A DNA stretch of 40,222 nucleotides from DATHBP01 sp035296085 (GTDB taxonomy: Bacteria; Actinomycetota; Actinomycetes; Propionibacteriales; Nocardioidaceae). A model generated the notes under the pieces. That model did no database searches and was not told the origin of the DNA. It worked only from the letters and a program-made list of their open reading frames with translations. Positions 8,285 through 16,513 of this stretch are shown piece after piece; within the stretch, counting starts at the first letter, position 1; each line of letters begins with the position of its first letter. The translations under genes and the position numbers were made by a program. The DNA is taken from assembly GCA_035296085.1 (NCBI GenBank), contig DATHBP010000245.1:1-40222 (forward strand). The letters run 5' to 3'.

Positions 8285-9219
8285 CAGCCGACCTGGTCGA
8301 GCCCCTTGAGCCCAAGGATCTTCCGGGTCTCCGCTGGAGTCGCCACCTCCAGCGAGAGTTCGGCGAGTATCCGCGCGATCTTCGCGACCTGTTCGGCGTT
8401 CGACTCCGCCAGCCGGCCCCGGCCGATGAACAGACCGTCCTCGAGCCCCACCCGCACGTGCGAGCCCATTACGGCCGAGACCGTGATCATGTTGAACTGG
8501 TGCCGGCCGGCACCCAGCACCGACCACTCGTACGACTCGCCGAGCAGCCGGTCGGCGGTGGACTTCATATGCGCGAGATGCTCGACCTCGGCACCGATGC
8601 CGCCCATAACACCGAGAATCGTCTGCAGGAAGATCGGTGGCTCCACCAGCCCGGCGTCGAGGTAGTACGCCAGCGTGTAGAGATGGCCGATGTCATAGGC
8701 CTCGTACTCGAAGCGCGCGCCGGTCTGCGCGCGTACGTCGGTGAGCATGTGCTCGATGTCGGCGAAGGTGCTGACGAAGGGCACCGAGCGGGTGCTCTCG
8801 AGATAGGGCTCCTCCCAGTCGAACTTCCAGGTGCCGGCGTGCTTGGCGATCATCGGGAAGCTGCCGTAGTTGAACGTGCCGAGGTTGAGCGTGCACAGCT
8901 CCGGCTTGGTCTCATAGATGACTCGCAGCCGGTCCTCGACCGTCATTCCCGTGCCCCCGCCGCTGGTGATGCTCACGACCGCTTCGGTGGAGTCCTTGAT
9001 GCCCTTGAGGTATTCCAGGAACACGGCCGGGTCGGCGGTGGGGCTGCCGTCGCGCGGGTCCCGGGCGTGCAGGTGGATGACCGAGGCGCCCGCCTCCACC
9101 GCCGCGACGGACTGGCTGACGATGTCCTCGACCGTGTAGGGCAGGGCCGGCGACATCGTCGGCGTGTGCCCGGCTCCGGTCACGGCGCAGGTGATGATGA
9201 CCTTGCGAGCGTCTGCCAT
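8281..9219 (-). CDS. BKACE family beta-keto acid cleavage enzyme, probable dehydrocarnitine cleavage
   Basis: A 312-residue TIM-barrel enzyme (DUF849/BKACE). The zinc site HLHARDP (His49, His51) is clear, VTGAGHTP stands near the N terminus, and SITSGGGTGM, LNLGTFNYG and GSHVRVGLEDG are typical blocks. The family condenses a beta-keto acid with acetyl-CoA and splits it into acetoacetate and a new acyl-CoA. With 3-dehydrocarnitine the products are acetoacetate and betainyl-CoA, which fits the dehydrogenase and thioesterases that follow. First gene of the operon: a strong GAGGAGGAGC precedes the ATG. The 82 nt upstream, shared with the metallophosphoesterase gene end, should hold the promoter, but I see no clear boxes. 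Confidence 0.88.
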   Translation of the reverse strand: MADARKVIITCAVTGAGHTPTMSPALPYTVEDIVSQSVAAVEAGASVIHLHARDPRDGSPTADPAVFLEYLKGIKDSTEAVVSITSGGGTGMTVEDRLRVIYETKPELCTLNLGTFNYGSFPMIAKHAGTWKFDWEEPYLESTRSVPFVSTFADIEHMLTDVRAQTGARFEYEAYDIGHLYTLAYYLDAGLVEPPIFLQTILGVMGGIGAEVEHLAHMKSTADRLLGESYEWSVLGAGRHQFNMITVSAVMGSHVRVGLEDGLFIGRGRLAESNAEQVAKIARILAELSLEVATPAETRKILGLKGLDQVGW

Positions 9220-9301
9220 TGCTCCTCCTCACCCGTTGAGCCGCCGGCGTGGGTGAAACCTAGCGCTGGAACCGGCCTACTCGCCGGAGCGTACGGCCCG
9301 C

Positions 9302-10954
9302 TCAGCAGTGGGCTGGCATCGGGAACGGCTGCGGGAGCACGAGCTCGACGTTGCGGTCCGCGACGCCCCCCCTCGCAGGTGACTCGAAACCCCGCCAGGG
9401 TTCGTTGCCGGCGAGCTCGCGGTGCATGCCGGCCAGCCACTCGCCGGTCCAGGGCTGATCGGGCTCGGGACGTACGACACCGTCGTGGTCGACCATCGTG
9501 CACACGAGCGACAGCGTGCCGTCGGCGTTGTCGAGCAGCTCCACCAGCCTGGTCTGGCACGGCCAGTCCATCAACGCCGACGTGGTGATCTCCCAGAAGC
9601 CGCCGCTGGTTGCCGCGGGGTCAGGGCGTGGCAGCACGACGTTGCGGTGCGTGTGACCGTTGACCCACGCCACGACGTTGCCGAAGCGGTGCAGCAGAGC
9701 CGCCAGCTCCTCCGGCCCAACCAGGCGTGGCCCTGCTGTTCCCGGCGGCAGGTTCGCGGCGCTGGTCATCGTGTCCAGCCCATGGTGGGAGAAGATCACG
9801 ACCACCCGGTCGGACTCTGCGGTCGCTACCGGGCTGCCGTCCGCGGCCCGGTAGCACGAGTGCACCTCTGCCAGCCGGTCGTGCAGCCAGCGGGCCTGGT
9901 CTTCGTCGAGGCACCCCGCCGCGGGTCCCGAGGCGCAGGTGGTGTCCAAGCAGATGAGGCGCACCAGGCCGATGTCGTAGACGTAGTAAGCCCGGCCCGA
10001 CCGACGGTTCTCAGCCGTGAAGCCGTGTCCGTACGGGCGCGAGCGCGCCGAGAAGTGGGCGTCGATGAACTCCGCGGGCGCTACCGCGCGACGGTCCGGA
10101 TCGGCGGTGACCCGGTGCTGATGTCCGCTGAGGAAGCTCTCCGGAGACGTGACGAACACGCTCTCCAGCGCATCGAGGTCGAGATCCGCCAGCGACCCCC
10201 GCGGCTTGCTCGCGCCGATGAGATGACGTTGCAGCGGCCGGGTCATCCGGCCGAGGCCCTGGACGAGCACCTCGTGGTTGCCGAAACACGCCAACCATGG
10301 CAGGCGCAGGCCTTCGCTCTCGAAGTCGGCCAGGGCACGCTCCAGCAGACCGGGCAGATGCGGAAACCCGTACCTGCGCTGGTACCAGTCCGAGACATGC
10401 GTTCCGTCCCCGTCTGGTCGCCAGAAGCTGTCGTCGCCCCACTCCAGCGACTGCACGCCCTCATAGCGCGGCCCGCCCGAGCCGGGGCGGACGTGACCAC
10501 CGTCCAAGAGAGCGAGGAACATGCGCAGCTCGTTCCACTGCGCGTTGTCGACGGCATCACCGGTCGTGATGACGAGGTCGATGTCGGCTCCGCTGGCCGG
10601 CCCCTGCCGCAAGGAGTTGAGCGTACGGACCATCGCCTGTCCGGCGCGCGCGACCAACGCCTCCTGTGGTCGGTGCATCGGAACGAGCTGGTGGAACCGG
10701 GGATCGTCCACGTGCTGGTTGCAGAACTCGAACCGCGCGGGCGACTGCACGTCGACCAGCTGCAGGTCGGTGGCGTGCGCGAAGACGAGGAGCGGGCGCC
10801 GCTCCCGTGGAGAGCGGTCACTGGAGCGATGGGCCAGGTCCGTGCGCACAACTCGGGGCTCACCTGGCCCGAGGGTGACGGCCCGGTAGGGGCGCTTCGA
10901 GCCGGGGCGCAGGACCGACCCGGGGACCAGCGTCTGGTCCAGCGTGAGCAACAC
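9302..10954 (-). CDS. metallophosphoesterase, TIGR03767/PPA1498-like
   Basis: A 550-residue calcineurin-like phosphoesterase. The metal-site motifs appear in order: HATDLQLVD (in place of DxH), TGDAVDN, FGNHE, FSHHG and NGHTHRN. Long insertions separate GDAVDN from GNHE, as in a family of large actinobacterial metallophosphoesterases of unknown substrate that I associate with TIGR03767. No Sec or Tat signal is visible. GTG start at 10954 with no clear ribosome-binding site; TTG at 10951 is equivalent. It is on the same strand as the carnitine operon, 82 nt ahead, and its start faces the ABC importer. A phosphodiester link to choline or phospho-amino-alcohol chemistry is possible but unproven. 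Confidence 0.75.
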   Translation of the reverse strand: MLLTLDQTLVPGSVLRPGSKRPYRAVTLGPGEPRVVRTDLAHRSSDRSPRERRPLLVFAHATDLQLVDVQSPARFEFCNQHVDDPRFHQLVPMHRPQEALVARAGQAMVRTLNSLRQGPASGADIDLVITTGDAVDNAQWNELRMFLALLDGGHVRPGSGGPRYEGVQSLEWGDDSFWRPDGDGTHVSDWYQRRYGFPHLPGLLERALADFESEGLRLPWLACFGNHEVLVQGLGRMTRPLQRHLIGASKPRGSLADLDLDALESVFVTSPESFLSGHQHRVTADPDRRAVAPAEFIDAHFSARSRPYGHGFTAENRRSGRAYYVYDIGLVRLICLDTTCASGPAAGCLDEDQARWLHDRLAEVHSCYRAADGSPVATAESDRVVVIFSHHGLDTMTSAANLPPGTAGPRLVGPEELAALLHRFGNVVAWVNGHTHRNVVLPRPDPAATSGGFWEITTSALMDWPCQTRLVELLDNADGTLSLVCTMVDHDGVVRPEPDQPWTGEWLAGMHRELAGNEPWRGFESPARGGVADRNVELVLPQPFPMPAHC

Positions 10955-11114
10955 CGCGCAACGGTAACGCTGCGGTGACGGCGGCGTGGAAGTGTTGACA
11001 GAGCCTGCCGGATGGGTGAGCGTTCGTCTCGAGTGTGAGAATCACGGCTACACCCGCCGCTACCGGTCTAACCAGGGACGGCGCTGCGGACTGATCGACA
11101 CGGAAGGGCCGCCG
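10955..11114. promoter_or_regulatory. divergent intergenic region between metallophosphoesterase and ABC importer
   Basis: These 160 bases must carry the start signals for both directions. On the plus strand a perfect TTGACA stands at 10995-11000, but no good TAnnnT follows at 16-18 nt (closest is GAGCGT). A GGAAGGG at 11102-11108 is the ribosome-binding site for the ATG at 11115. No clear operator palindrome was found. Confidence 0.25.
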
Positions 11115-12779
11115 ATGACTGAGCCGGGCATGCAAGCAAGAGTCCCCAGCGCCAACGACCCGAGCGGAGATAGCGGGGTCCTGGGCGCCAACCTCAGCCG
11201 GCGCCAGCTGCTCGCCGGTGCCGCGGGCGTGGCCATGGTCGGAGGCCTGGCCGGCTGCGGGGGCGGCGACGGCACGACGCCGTCCGGTGAGGGGACCGGC
11301 GGGGGGACGGCGGCCGAGGGAAAACCCAAGCGCGGCGGCAACTTCCGCCTCGGGGTCACCGGTGGTGGAGCCAAGGACGTCTTCGACGGTCAGTACATCG
11401 TCACCAAAGGTGACCAGGCGCGCCTGGTGAGTGCGTTCGAGACGCTGCTCACGTTCGACGACGACTACCAGCTCACCAACGACGGCCTGGCAGAAAGCGT
11501 CACCGCCGACAACCCGACGCAGTACACCATCAAGCTGCGCAAGGGGATCGAGTTCCAGGACGGCAAGACCCTGACCGCCGACGACGTCATCTACTCAATT
11601 CAGCGCATCGGCACCAAGGAGAACGGCCTCACTGCCTACGCCGCCACCGCGACCATGGACCTCGCCGGGCTGAGGAAGGTCGACGACTACACCGTCCAGC
11701 TGCCAATGAAGACACCGGACTCGACGGTGCCACAGGTCCTCGCCAGCTATACGTTCGGGATCGTCCCCGAGGGCTACGACCGTTACCCATCTCCGCAGAT
11801 CGGCACCGGTCCGTACAAGCTCAAGAGCTTCAGCCCAGGCCAGGAGAGCGTGAGCGAGCGCAATGCCAACTACTGGCGGGAGGGCCAGCCCTACTTCGAC
11901 ACGGTCACCATCACCAACTTCAACGACGCCACGGCGCAGGTCAACGCACTGCTCGGCGGGCAGATCGATGCGATGACCGAGCTGCCTCCCGCACAAGTGG
12001 AAGTGCTCAAGTCGCGGGGCTTGAATGTGCTGATCTCGAAGGGTGGCGGGTGGGTCCCGCTGTGCATGGCGATCGACATGCCGCCGTTCGACGACAACCG
12101 CGTCCGCCAAGCCATGCGGCTGATCGTCGACCGGGAAGCGATAATCCAGCAGGTCTTCTCCGGCTACGCATACCTCGGTAACGACCTCTACGCCCCGTTC
12201 GACGAGGGCTACAACGACGAGCTGCCGCAGCGCACGCAAGACATCGAGCAGGCGAAGTCCCTGCTCAAGGCCGCTGGCAAGGAGGGGCTCACCGCAGACC
12301 TGCACACCACGAACGGTGCTGCGGGAATGGTCAACACGGCGACGGTCTTCGCGTCGCAAGCAAAGGCGGCCGGCGTCACGCTCAACGTGAAGAACGTCCC
12401 CAACTACTACGGGGACGACTACCTGAAGCTGGCGTTCTCCGTCGACTTCTGGGGCACCCGCGGCTACCTCAACCAGGTGCAGCAGGGTTCGCTGCCCAAC
12501 TCGCCCTACAACGAGACGCACTGGCCGCCGAAGTCAGGGCCGGGGTCTAACTTCGAGTCGCTCTACCGCCAGGCACTCGCCGCCACCGACGCCGCCAAAC
12601 GGATCGAAATCATCCACGAGATGCAAAAGCTGGAGTACGAGTACGGGGGCTACATCATCCCGTGCTTCGGCAACCTGGTCGACGGATACTCGTCCAAAGT
12701 CCAGGGGTTCAAGCCCAGCAAGGGCACGCTCAACCTGCAGGGCTACGGTCATGGGTTCCGCACGATCTGGTTCGCCTAG
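11115..12779 (+). CDS. ABC transporter substrate-binding lipoprotein, Dpp/Opp family (SBP_bac_5)
   Basis: A 554-residue cluster-C solute-binding protein. NLSRRQLLAGAAG (27-39) is a twin-arginine signal, and LAGC with Cys48 is a lipobox, so it is probably a Tat-exported lipoprotein on the outer face of the membrane. A Gly/Thr linker follows. Family blocks include KPKRGGNFRLGV, YTIKLRKGIEFQDGKTLTADD, GTGPYKLKSFSPGQ and NYWREGQPYFDTVTI. Proteins of this fold bind peptides but also many other solutes. Being in one operon with choline-sulfatase suggests choline-O-sulfate or another quaternary amine as ligand; this is inference. ATG at 11115 chosen because GGAAGGG precedes it; an upstream frame extension from 10986 lacks such a site. 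Confidence 0.92.
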   Translation: MTEPGMQARVPSANDPSGDSGVLGANLSRRQLLAGAAGVAMVGGLAGCGGGDGTTPSGEGTGGGTAAEGKPKRGGNFRLGVTGGGAKDVFDGQYIVTKGDQARLVSAFETLLTFDDDYQLTNDGLAESVTADNPTQYTIKLRKGIEFQDGKTLTADDVIYSIQRIGTKENGLTAYAATATMDLAGLRKVDDYTVQLPMKTPDSTVPQVLASYTFGIVPEGYDRYPSPQIGTGPYKLKSFSPGQESVSERNANYWREGQPYFDTVTITNFNDATAQVNALLGGQIDAMTELPPAQVEVLKSRGLNVLISKGGGWVPLCMAIDMPPFDDNRVRQAMRLIVDREAIIQQVFSGYAYLGNDLYAPFDEGYNDELPQRTQDIEQAKSLLKAAGKEGLTADLHTTNGAAGMVNTATVFASQAKAAGVTLNVKNVPNYYGDDYLKLAFSVDFWGTRGYLNQVQQGSLPNSPYNETHWPPKSGPGSNFESLYRQALAATDAAKRIEIIHEMQKLEYEYGGYIIPCFGNLVDGYSSKVQGFKPSKGTLNLQGYGHGFRTIWFA

Positions 12780-12791
12780 CGCGGCAGGGCG

Positions 12792-13763
12792 ATGAACTGG
12801 TTGCGGCACGGAGGCATCGCCGCCTTCATCGTCCGTAGGTTGCTGCTCGGCCTGGTGGTGCTGTTCTTCGTGTCGATTCTCGTCTTCGTGGCGACCCAGG
12901 CGTTGGGTGACCCGGCCCGGGCGATCCTTGGTCGTGATGCCACCCCTGCGAGCATCGCCGCGCTTCGTGCGGAGCTGAACCTCGACCAGCCGGTCGTCGG
13001 GCAGTACCTCACGTGGGCGAGCGGCCTGCTCACGGGAGACCTCGGCAACTCGCTGGCCAACCAGCTGCCGGTCGCCGACTATCTCGGACCTCGCTTGGTC
13101 AATTCCTCGGTGCTCGTCCTGATCGCCGCGGTGGTCTCCATCCCACTCTCGATCGCCATCGGGTCATGGGCGGCCCTCAAGCGCGAGAAGACGTTCGACG
13201 TCGTGACGTCCAACCTCATGCTGGTGCTCGCCGCTGTGCCGGAGTTCGTCGTCGCGGTGCTCCTCGTCATCGTGTTCGCGACGACGGTGCTGCACGTGCT
13301 GCCTGCGATCAGCCCGATCGCACCCGGCCAGCGTCCGTGGGACGTACCCGAGGGACTCGTGCTGCCCACGGCTGCCTTGGTCATCGCTGTCGCGCCGTAC
13401 GTCGCCCGGATCATGCGGGCGTCCATGGTCGAGGTGTTGGAGAGCGACTACGTGGAGATGGCTCGGCTCAAAGGGCTGCCCGAGCGCACTGTCCTGATGC
13501 GCCACGCGCTCCCCAACGCCATCGGCCCGGTGTTCCAGGTCATTGCCATCAACTTGGCCTACCTGGCTGGCGGGGTCGTCGTGATCGAGTACGTGTTCAA
13601 CTACTCCGGAATCGGCAGCGCGCTGCAGGACGCCGTCGTCAACCACGACCTCCCGGTGGTGCAGGCTCTCGCCATGCTGATCGCGGCCGTCTACGTCGTG
13701 CTGAACCTTCTCGCTGATGTCGCGACGATTCTGGTCACCCCCCGGCTGCGGACCCGGCTATGA
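12792..13763 (+). CDS. ABC transporter permease, DppB type
   Basis: Integral membrane protein of 323 residues with about six membrane helices. The first (LLLGLVVLFFVSILVFVATQ) follows a short cytoplasmic N terminus, then comes an external segment with LNLDQPVVGQYLTW typical of DppB/OppB. The cytoplasmic coupling loop that contacts the ATPase reads ARLKGLPERTVLMRHALPN. It forms the import pore with the next gene product. Starts 12 nt after the binding-protein gene and overlaps the next gene by 4 nt (ATGA), so it is one transcription unit. Confidence 0.92.
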   Translation: MNWLRHGGIAAFIVRRLLLGLVVLFFVSILVFVATQALGDPARAILGRDATPASIAALRAELNLDQPVVGQYLTWASGLLTGDLGNSLANQLPVADYLGPRLVNSSVLVLIAAVVSIPLSIAIGSWAALKREKTFDVVTSNLMLVLAAVPEFVVAVLLVIVFATTVLHVLPAISPIAPGQRPWDVPEGLVLPTAALVIAVAPYVARIMRASMVEVLESDYVEMARLKGLPERTVLMRHALPNAIGPVFQVIAINLAYLAGGVVVIEYVFNYSGIGSALQDAVVNHDLPVVQALAMLIAAVYVVLNLLADVATILVTPRLRTRL

Positions 13764-14665
13764 GCGGGACGTCGGTTGCTCCAGTGCTTGCCGAGGCCGG
13801 CACGCCGACTCCCACCGGGCGTCCCTCATCGCTCGTCACGCGCGCCTTTCGGCTGTGGCGCACCCGGATCGGCGCTCTCCTCGTCCTGCTGCTCGTCGCC
13901 ATCGCGGTCTTGGGCCCGCTGGTGGCCCCGCACGGACCGAGTGACTTCGTTGCTCCCAACTTCTCCCCGCCCGGGGGAGCGGCCGGAGTTTTCGGCACCG
14001 ACTACCTGGGCCAGGACGTGTTCAGCCGCTTCCTCTACGGCGGACGCGACATCTTGTTCATGGCTGTGGTTTCCACCGCGATAGGGCTGGTGCTCGGCGT
14101 CGCGATCGGGTTGATTGCTGCGTACGCCCGCAACGCCCTCGACGACGTGTTGATGCGCGCGATGGACGTCATCATGGCGTTCCCGCAAATCATGCTCGCG
14201 CTGGTCGCGGTGAGCCTCGTCGGCGCACAGGTCTGGGTGATCATCGCGGCTATCGCCTTGACGACTGCGCCGAGGGTGGCGCGGGTGGCCAGGGGAGCGG
14301 CGCAGCCTGTCGTCGAGCGCGACTTCGTGGCGGCGACCGAGTCGATGGGCCTGTCGCGGGTACGGATCTTGACCGGCGAGCTGCTCCCCAACATCCTCGG
14401 CCCGATGATGGTGGAGGCCAGCCTTCGGCTCACCTACTCGATCGGTGTCATCGCCGCGCTGGCGTTCCTCGGGTTGTCACCTGACCCCAACGGCGCCAAC
14501 TGGGGCACGATGATCCAGCAGAACCAGCTGGCCCTCGCGACCCAGCCGTGGGCGGCGCTGGCACCGATCCTCGCGATCGCCCTGCTCACCATGGGCACCG
14601 GGCTTTTCGGCGACGGCATCGCCCGGACCGCCGCCGGCATCGACCGGCAACGAGGTGACGAGTGA
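13760..14665 (+). CDS. ABC transporter permease, DppC type
   Basis: A 301-residue permease. A first helix (IGALLVLLLVAIAVLGPLVA) is followed by the DppC-typical external segment ending in GTDYLGQDVFSRFLYGGRD. The coupling motif ESMGLSRVRILTGELLPNI lies in the last cytoplasmic loop, and LAFLGLSPDPNGANWGTMI is the usual C-terminal block. It partners DppB. The ATG overlaps the upstream stop, and the stop overlaps the GTG of the ATPase gene (GTGA), indicating coupled translation. Confidence 0.92.
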   Translation: MSGTSVAPVLAEAGTPTPTGRPSSLVTRAFRLWRTRIGALLVLLLVAIAVLGPLVAPHGPSDFVAPNFSPPGGAAGVFGTDYLGQDVFSRFLYGGRDILFMAVVSTAIGLVLGVAIGLIAAYARNALDDVLMRAMDVIMAFPQIMLALVAVSLVGAQVWVIIAAIALTTAPRVARVARGAAQPVVERDFVAATESMGLSRVRILTGELLPNILGPMMVEASLRLTYSIGVIAALAFLGLSPDPNGANWGTMIQQNQLALATQPWAALAPILAIALLTMGTGLFGDGIARTAAGIDRQRGDE

Positions 14666-16500
14666 GCGTCCCGGCCGGGTCGGAACCGCTGAGCGCACCG
14701 GTGGCCGTGTGTGTCGAGGATCTGCAGATCCACACCACCGCCGGCGTCCCGGTGGTCACCGACGTGTCGTTCTCCATCGCCCCTGGCGAGGTGCTCGGCG
14801 TCGTCGGCGAGTCGGGGTCCGGCAAGACGACCGTTGGGCTCTCGCTGCTCGGCCATGCCCGTCGTGGACTCGAGATCACCGGCGGCACGGTGATGTTGGG
14901 TGACGAAGACATCCTCTCGATGACGGACGAGGAGCTGCGCGCGCTACGTGGCTCACGGGTGTCGTATGTGCCGCAGGACCCCGCCTCGTCCTTGAACCCC
15001 GCCCTGCGCATAGGGGTCCAGCTGCGCGAGGTCTTGCAGAACCACAACTCGAATGGCACCAACCACGACGCGCGGATCGCGGAGATGATGCGCGAGGTCG
15101 CGCTGTCGGACGACCCGATGTACCTCCGCCGCTACCCGCACGAGCTCTCCGGTGGCCAGCAGCAGCGGGTCGGGTTGGCGATGGCGTTCGCCAATCGACC
15201 CCGTCTGATCGTGCTGGACGAGCCGACCACCGGCCTCGACGTCACGACTCAGGCGACGGTGCTGTCGACGGTGCGCGAGCTCGCCGCAGCGCACAACGTT
15301 GCAGCGCTCTACGTCAGCCACGACCTCGCCGTCGTCGCAGCGCTCGCTCGCCGGGTCGCGGTGATGTACTCCGGGCGCGTGGTTGAGCTCGGCCTGGCCG
15401 AGGAGCTGTTCGACTCCTCGGCCCACCCCTACACCCGACGGCTGGTGGGCGCCATCCCCCGGCTCACCGGCGGCCGCAGTCTGCTCGGGATTCCCGGCCA
15501 CGCCCCGTCACCCAGCCGGCGTCCCCCGGGCTGCGACTTCGCTCCCCGTTGCACGATGCACATCCCGGAGTGCGACGCCGAGGTGCCACCCCTGATCCCG
15601 GTCGGGCCGGAGCACGGCGCGCGATGCATCCGGGCGCATGAGGTCATTACCCAGACCCAGGCCAAAGCCGGAGACCCTGTCGATGTCACGGCTTCCGACG
15701 CCGGCTCTGCAGTGTTGACGCTGGACAACGTCGTGGCGCACTACGGCAAGGTCGAGGTGCTGCACTCGATCAGCCTGCAGCTCGAGCATCACGAGTGCTT
15801 GGCAATCGTGGGGGAGTCCGGGTCCGGCAAGACCACGACCGCACGCTCCATCGCCGGGCTGCACCAGGACTGGACCGGCAGCATCCGCCTCGGTGACAAG
15901 GAGCTCGAGACCGCGGCGCGCTCCCGCGACATGGACTCCCGCCGCCAGATCCAATACATCTTCCAGAACCCGTACGGGTCGCTGAACCCGCGCAAGACGG
16001 TCGGCGAGACGGTACGCCAGCCGCTGGCCGTCTTCGGCATCGCCAACGGGCGCGAGGCGGATGACCGAGTCGGCCAGATGCTCGAGCAGGTGTCACTATC
16101 CGCTAGCTACGCCCGCCGCTATCCCGACCAGCTCTCCGGCGGTGAGCGTCAACGCGTCGCGATCGCCCGGGCGTTGATCTCCTCACCAGCCATCCTCATC
16201 TGCGACGAGGTCACCTCCGCGCTCGACGTCAGCGTCCAGGCAGCGATCGTGGAGTTGCTGGGGTCCCTGCAACGAGACCTGGGGCTGTCCATGGTCTTCG
16301 TGACGCACAACCTTCCGCTCGTGCGCTCGATCGCCCAGAAGGTGGCGGTGCTGTCGGAAGGAAACATCGTCGAGTACGGGGAGACCGCGCAGATGCTCGC
16401 CAACCCCCAGCAGCCCTATACGCGGACGTTGATCGCCAACACCCCGTCACTGGAGACCGCAACGGCTGAGGTGCCGCTCAGCGCGCCGGGAGCTCCCTAG
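14662..16500 (+). CDS. fused double ATPase of a Dpp/Opp ABC transporter (DppD-DppF)
   Basis: One 612-residue chain carries both ATPases of the importer. First half: Walker A GESGSGKTT (49-57), signature LSGGQQQRVGLA (162-173), Walker B LIVLDEPTTGLD. Second half: Walker A GESGSGKTT (384-392), signature LSGGERQRVAIA, Walker B ILICDEVTSALD. Between them lies the OppD/DppD C-terminal region HPYTRRLVGAIPRL with a four-cysteine cluster (Cys291, 297, 304 and 322) of the kind that binds iron-sulfur in some relatives. These ATPases drive import from the cytoplasmic side. GTG start overlaps the permease stop. Both catalytic sites look intact. Confidence 0.93.
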   Translation: MSVPAGSEPLSAPVAVCVEDLQIHTTAGVPVVTDVSFSIAPGEVLGVVGESGSGKTTVGLSLLGHARRGLEITGGTVMLGDEDILSMTDEELRALRGSRVSYVPQDPASSLNPALRIGVQLREVLQNHNSNGTNHDARIAEMMREVALSDDPMYLRRYPHELSGGQQQRVGLAMAFANRPRLIVLDEPTTGLDVTTQATVLSTVRELAAAHNVAALYVSHDLAVVAALARRVAVMYSGRVVELGLAEELFDSSAHPYTRRLVGAIPRLTGGRSLLGIPGHAPSPSRRPPGCDFAPRCTMHIPECDAEVPPLIPVGPEHGARCIRAHEVITQTQAKAGDPVDVTASDAGSAVLTLDNVVAHYGKVEVLHSISLQLEHHECLAIVGESGSGKTTTARSIAGLHQDWTGSIRLGDKELETAARSRDMDSRRQIQYIFQNPYGSLNPRKTVGETVRQPLAVFGIANGREADDRVGQMLEQVSLSASYARRYPDQLSGGERQRVAIARALISSPAILICDEVTSALDVSVQAAIVELLGSLQRDLGLSMVFVTHNLPLVRSIAQKVAVLSEGNIVEYGETAQMLANPQQPYTRTLIANTPSLETATAEVPLSAPGAP

Positions 16501-16513
16501 CCGAGAGGTAGCA

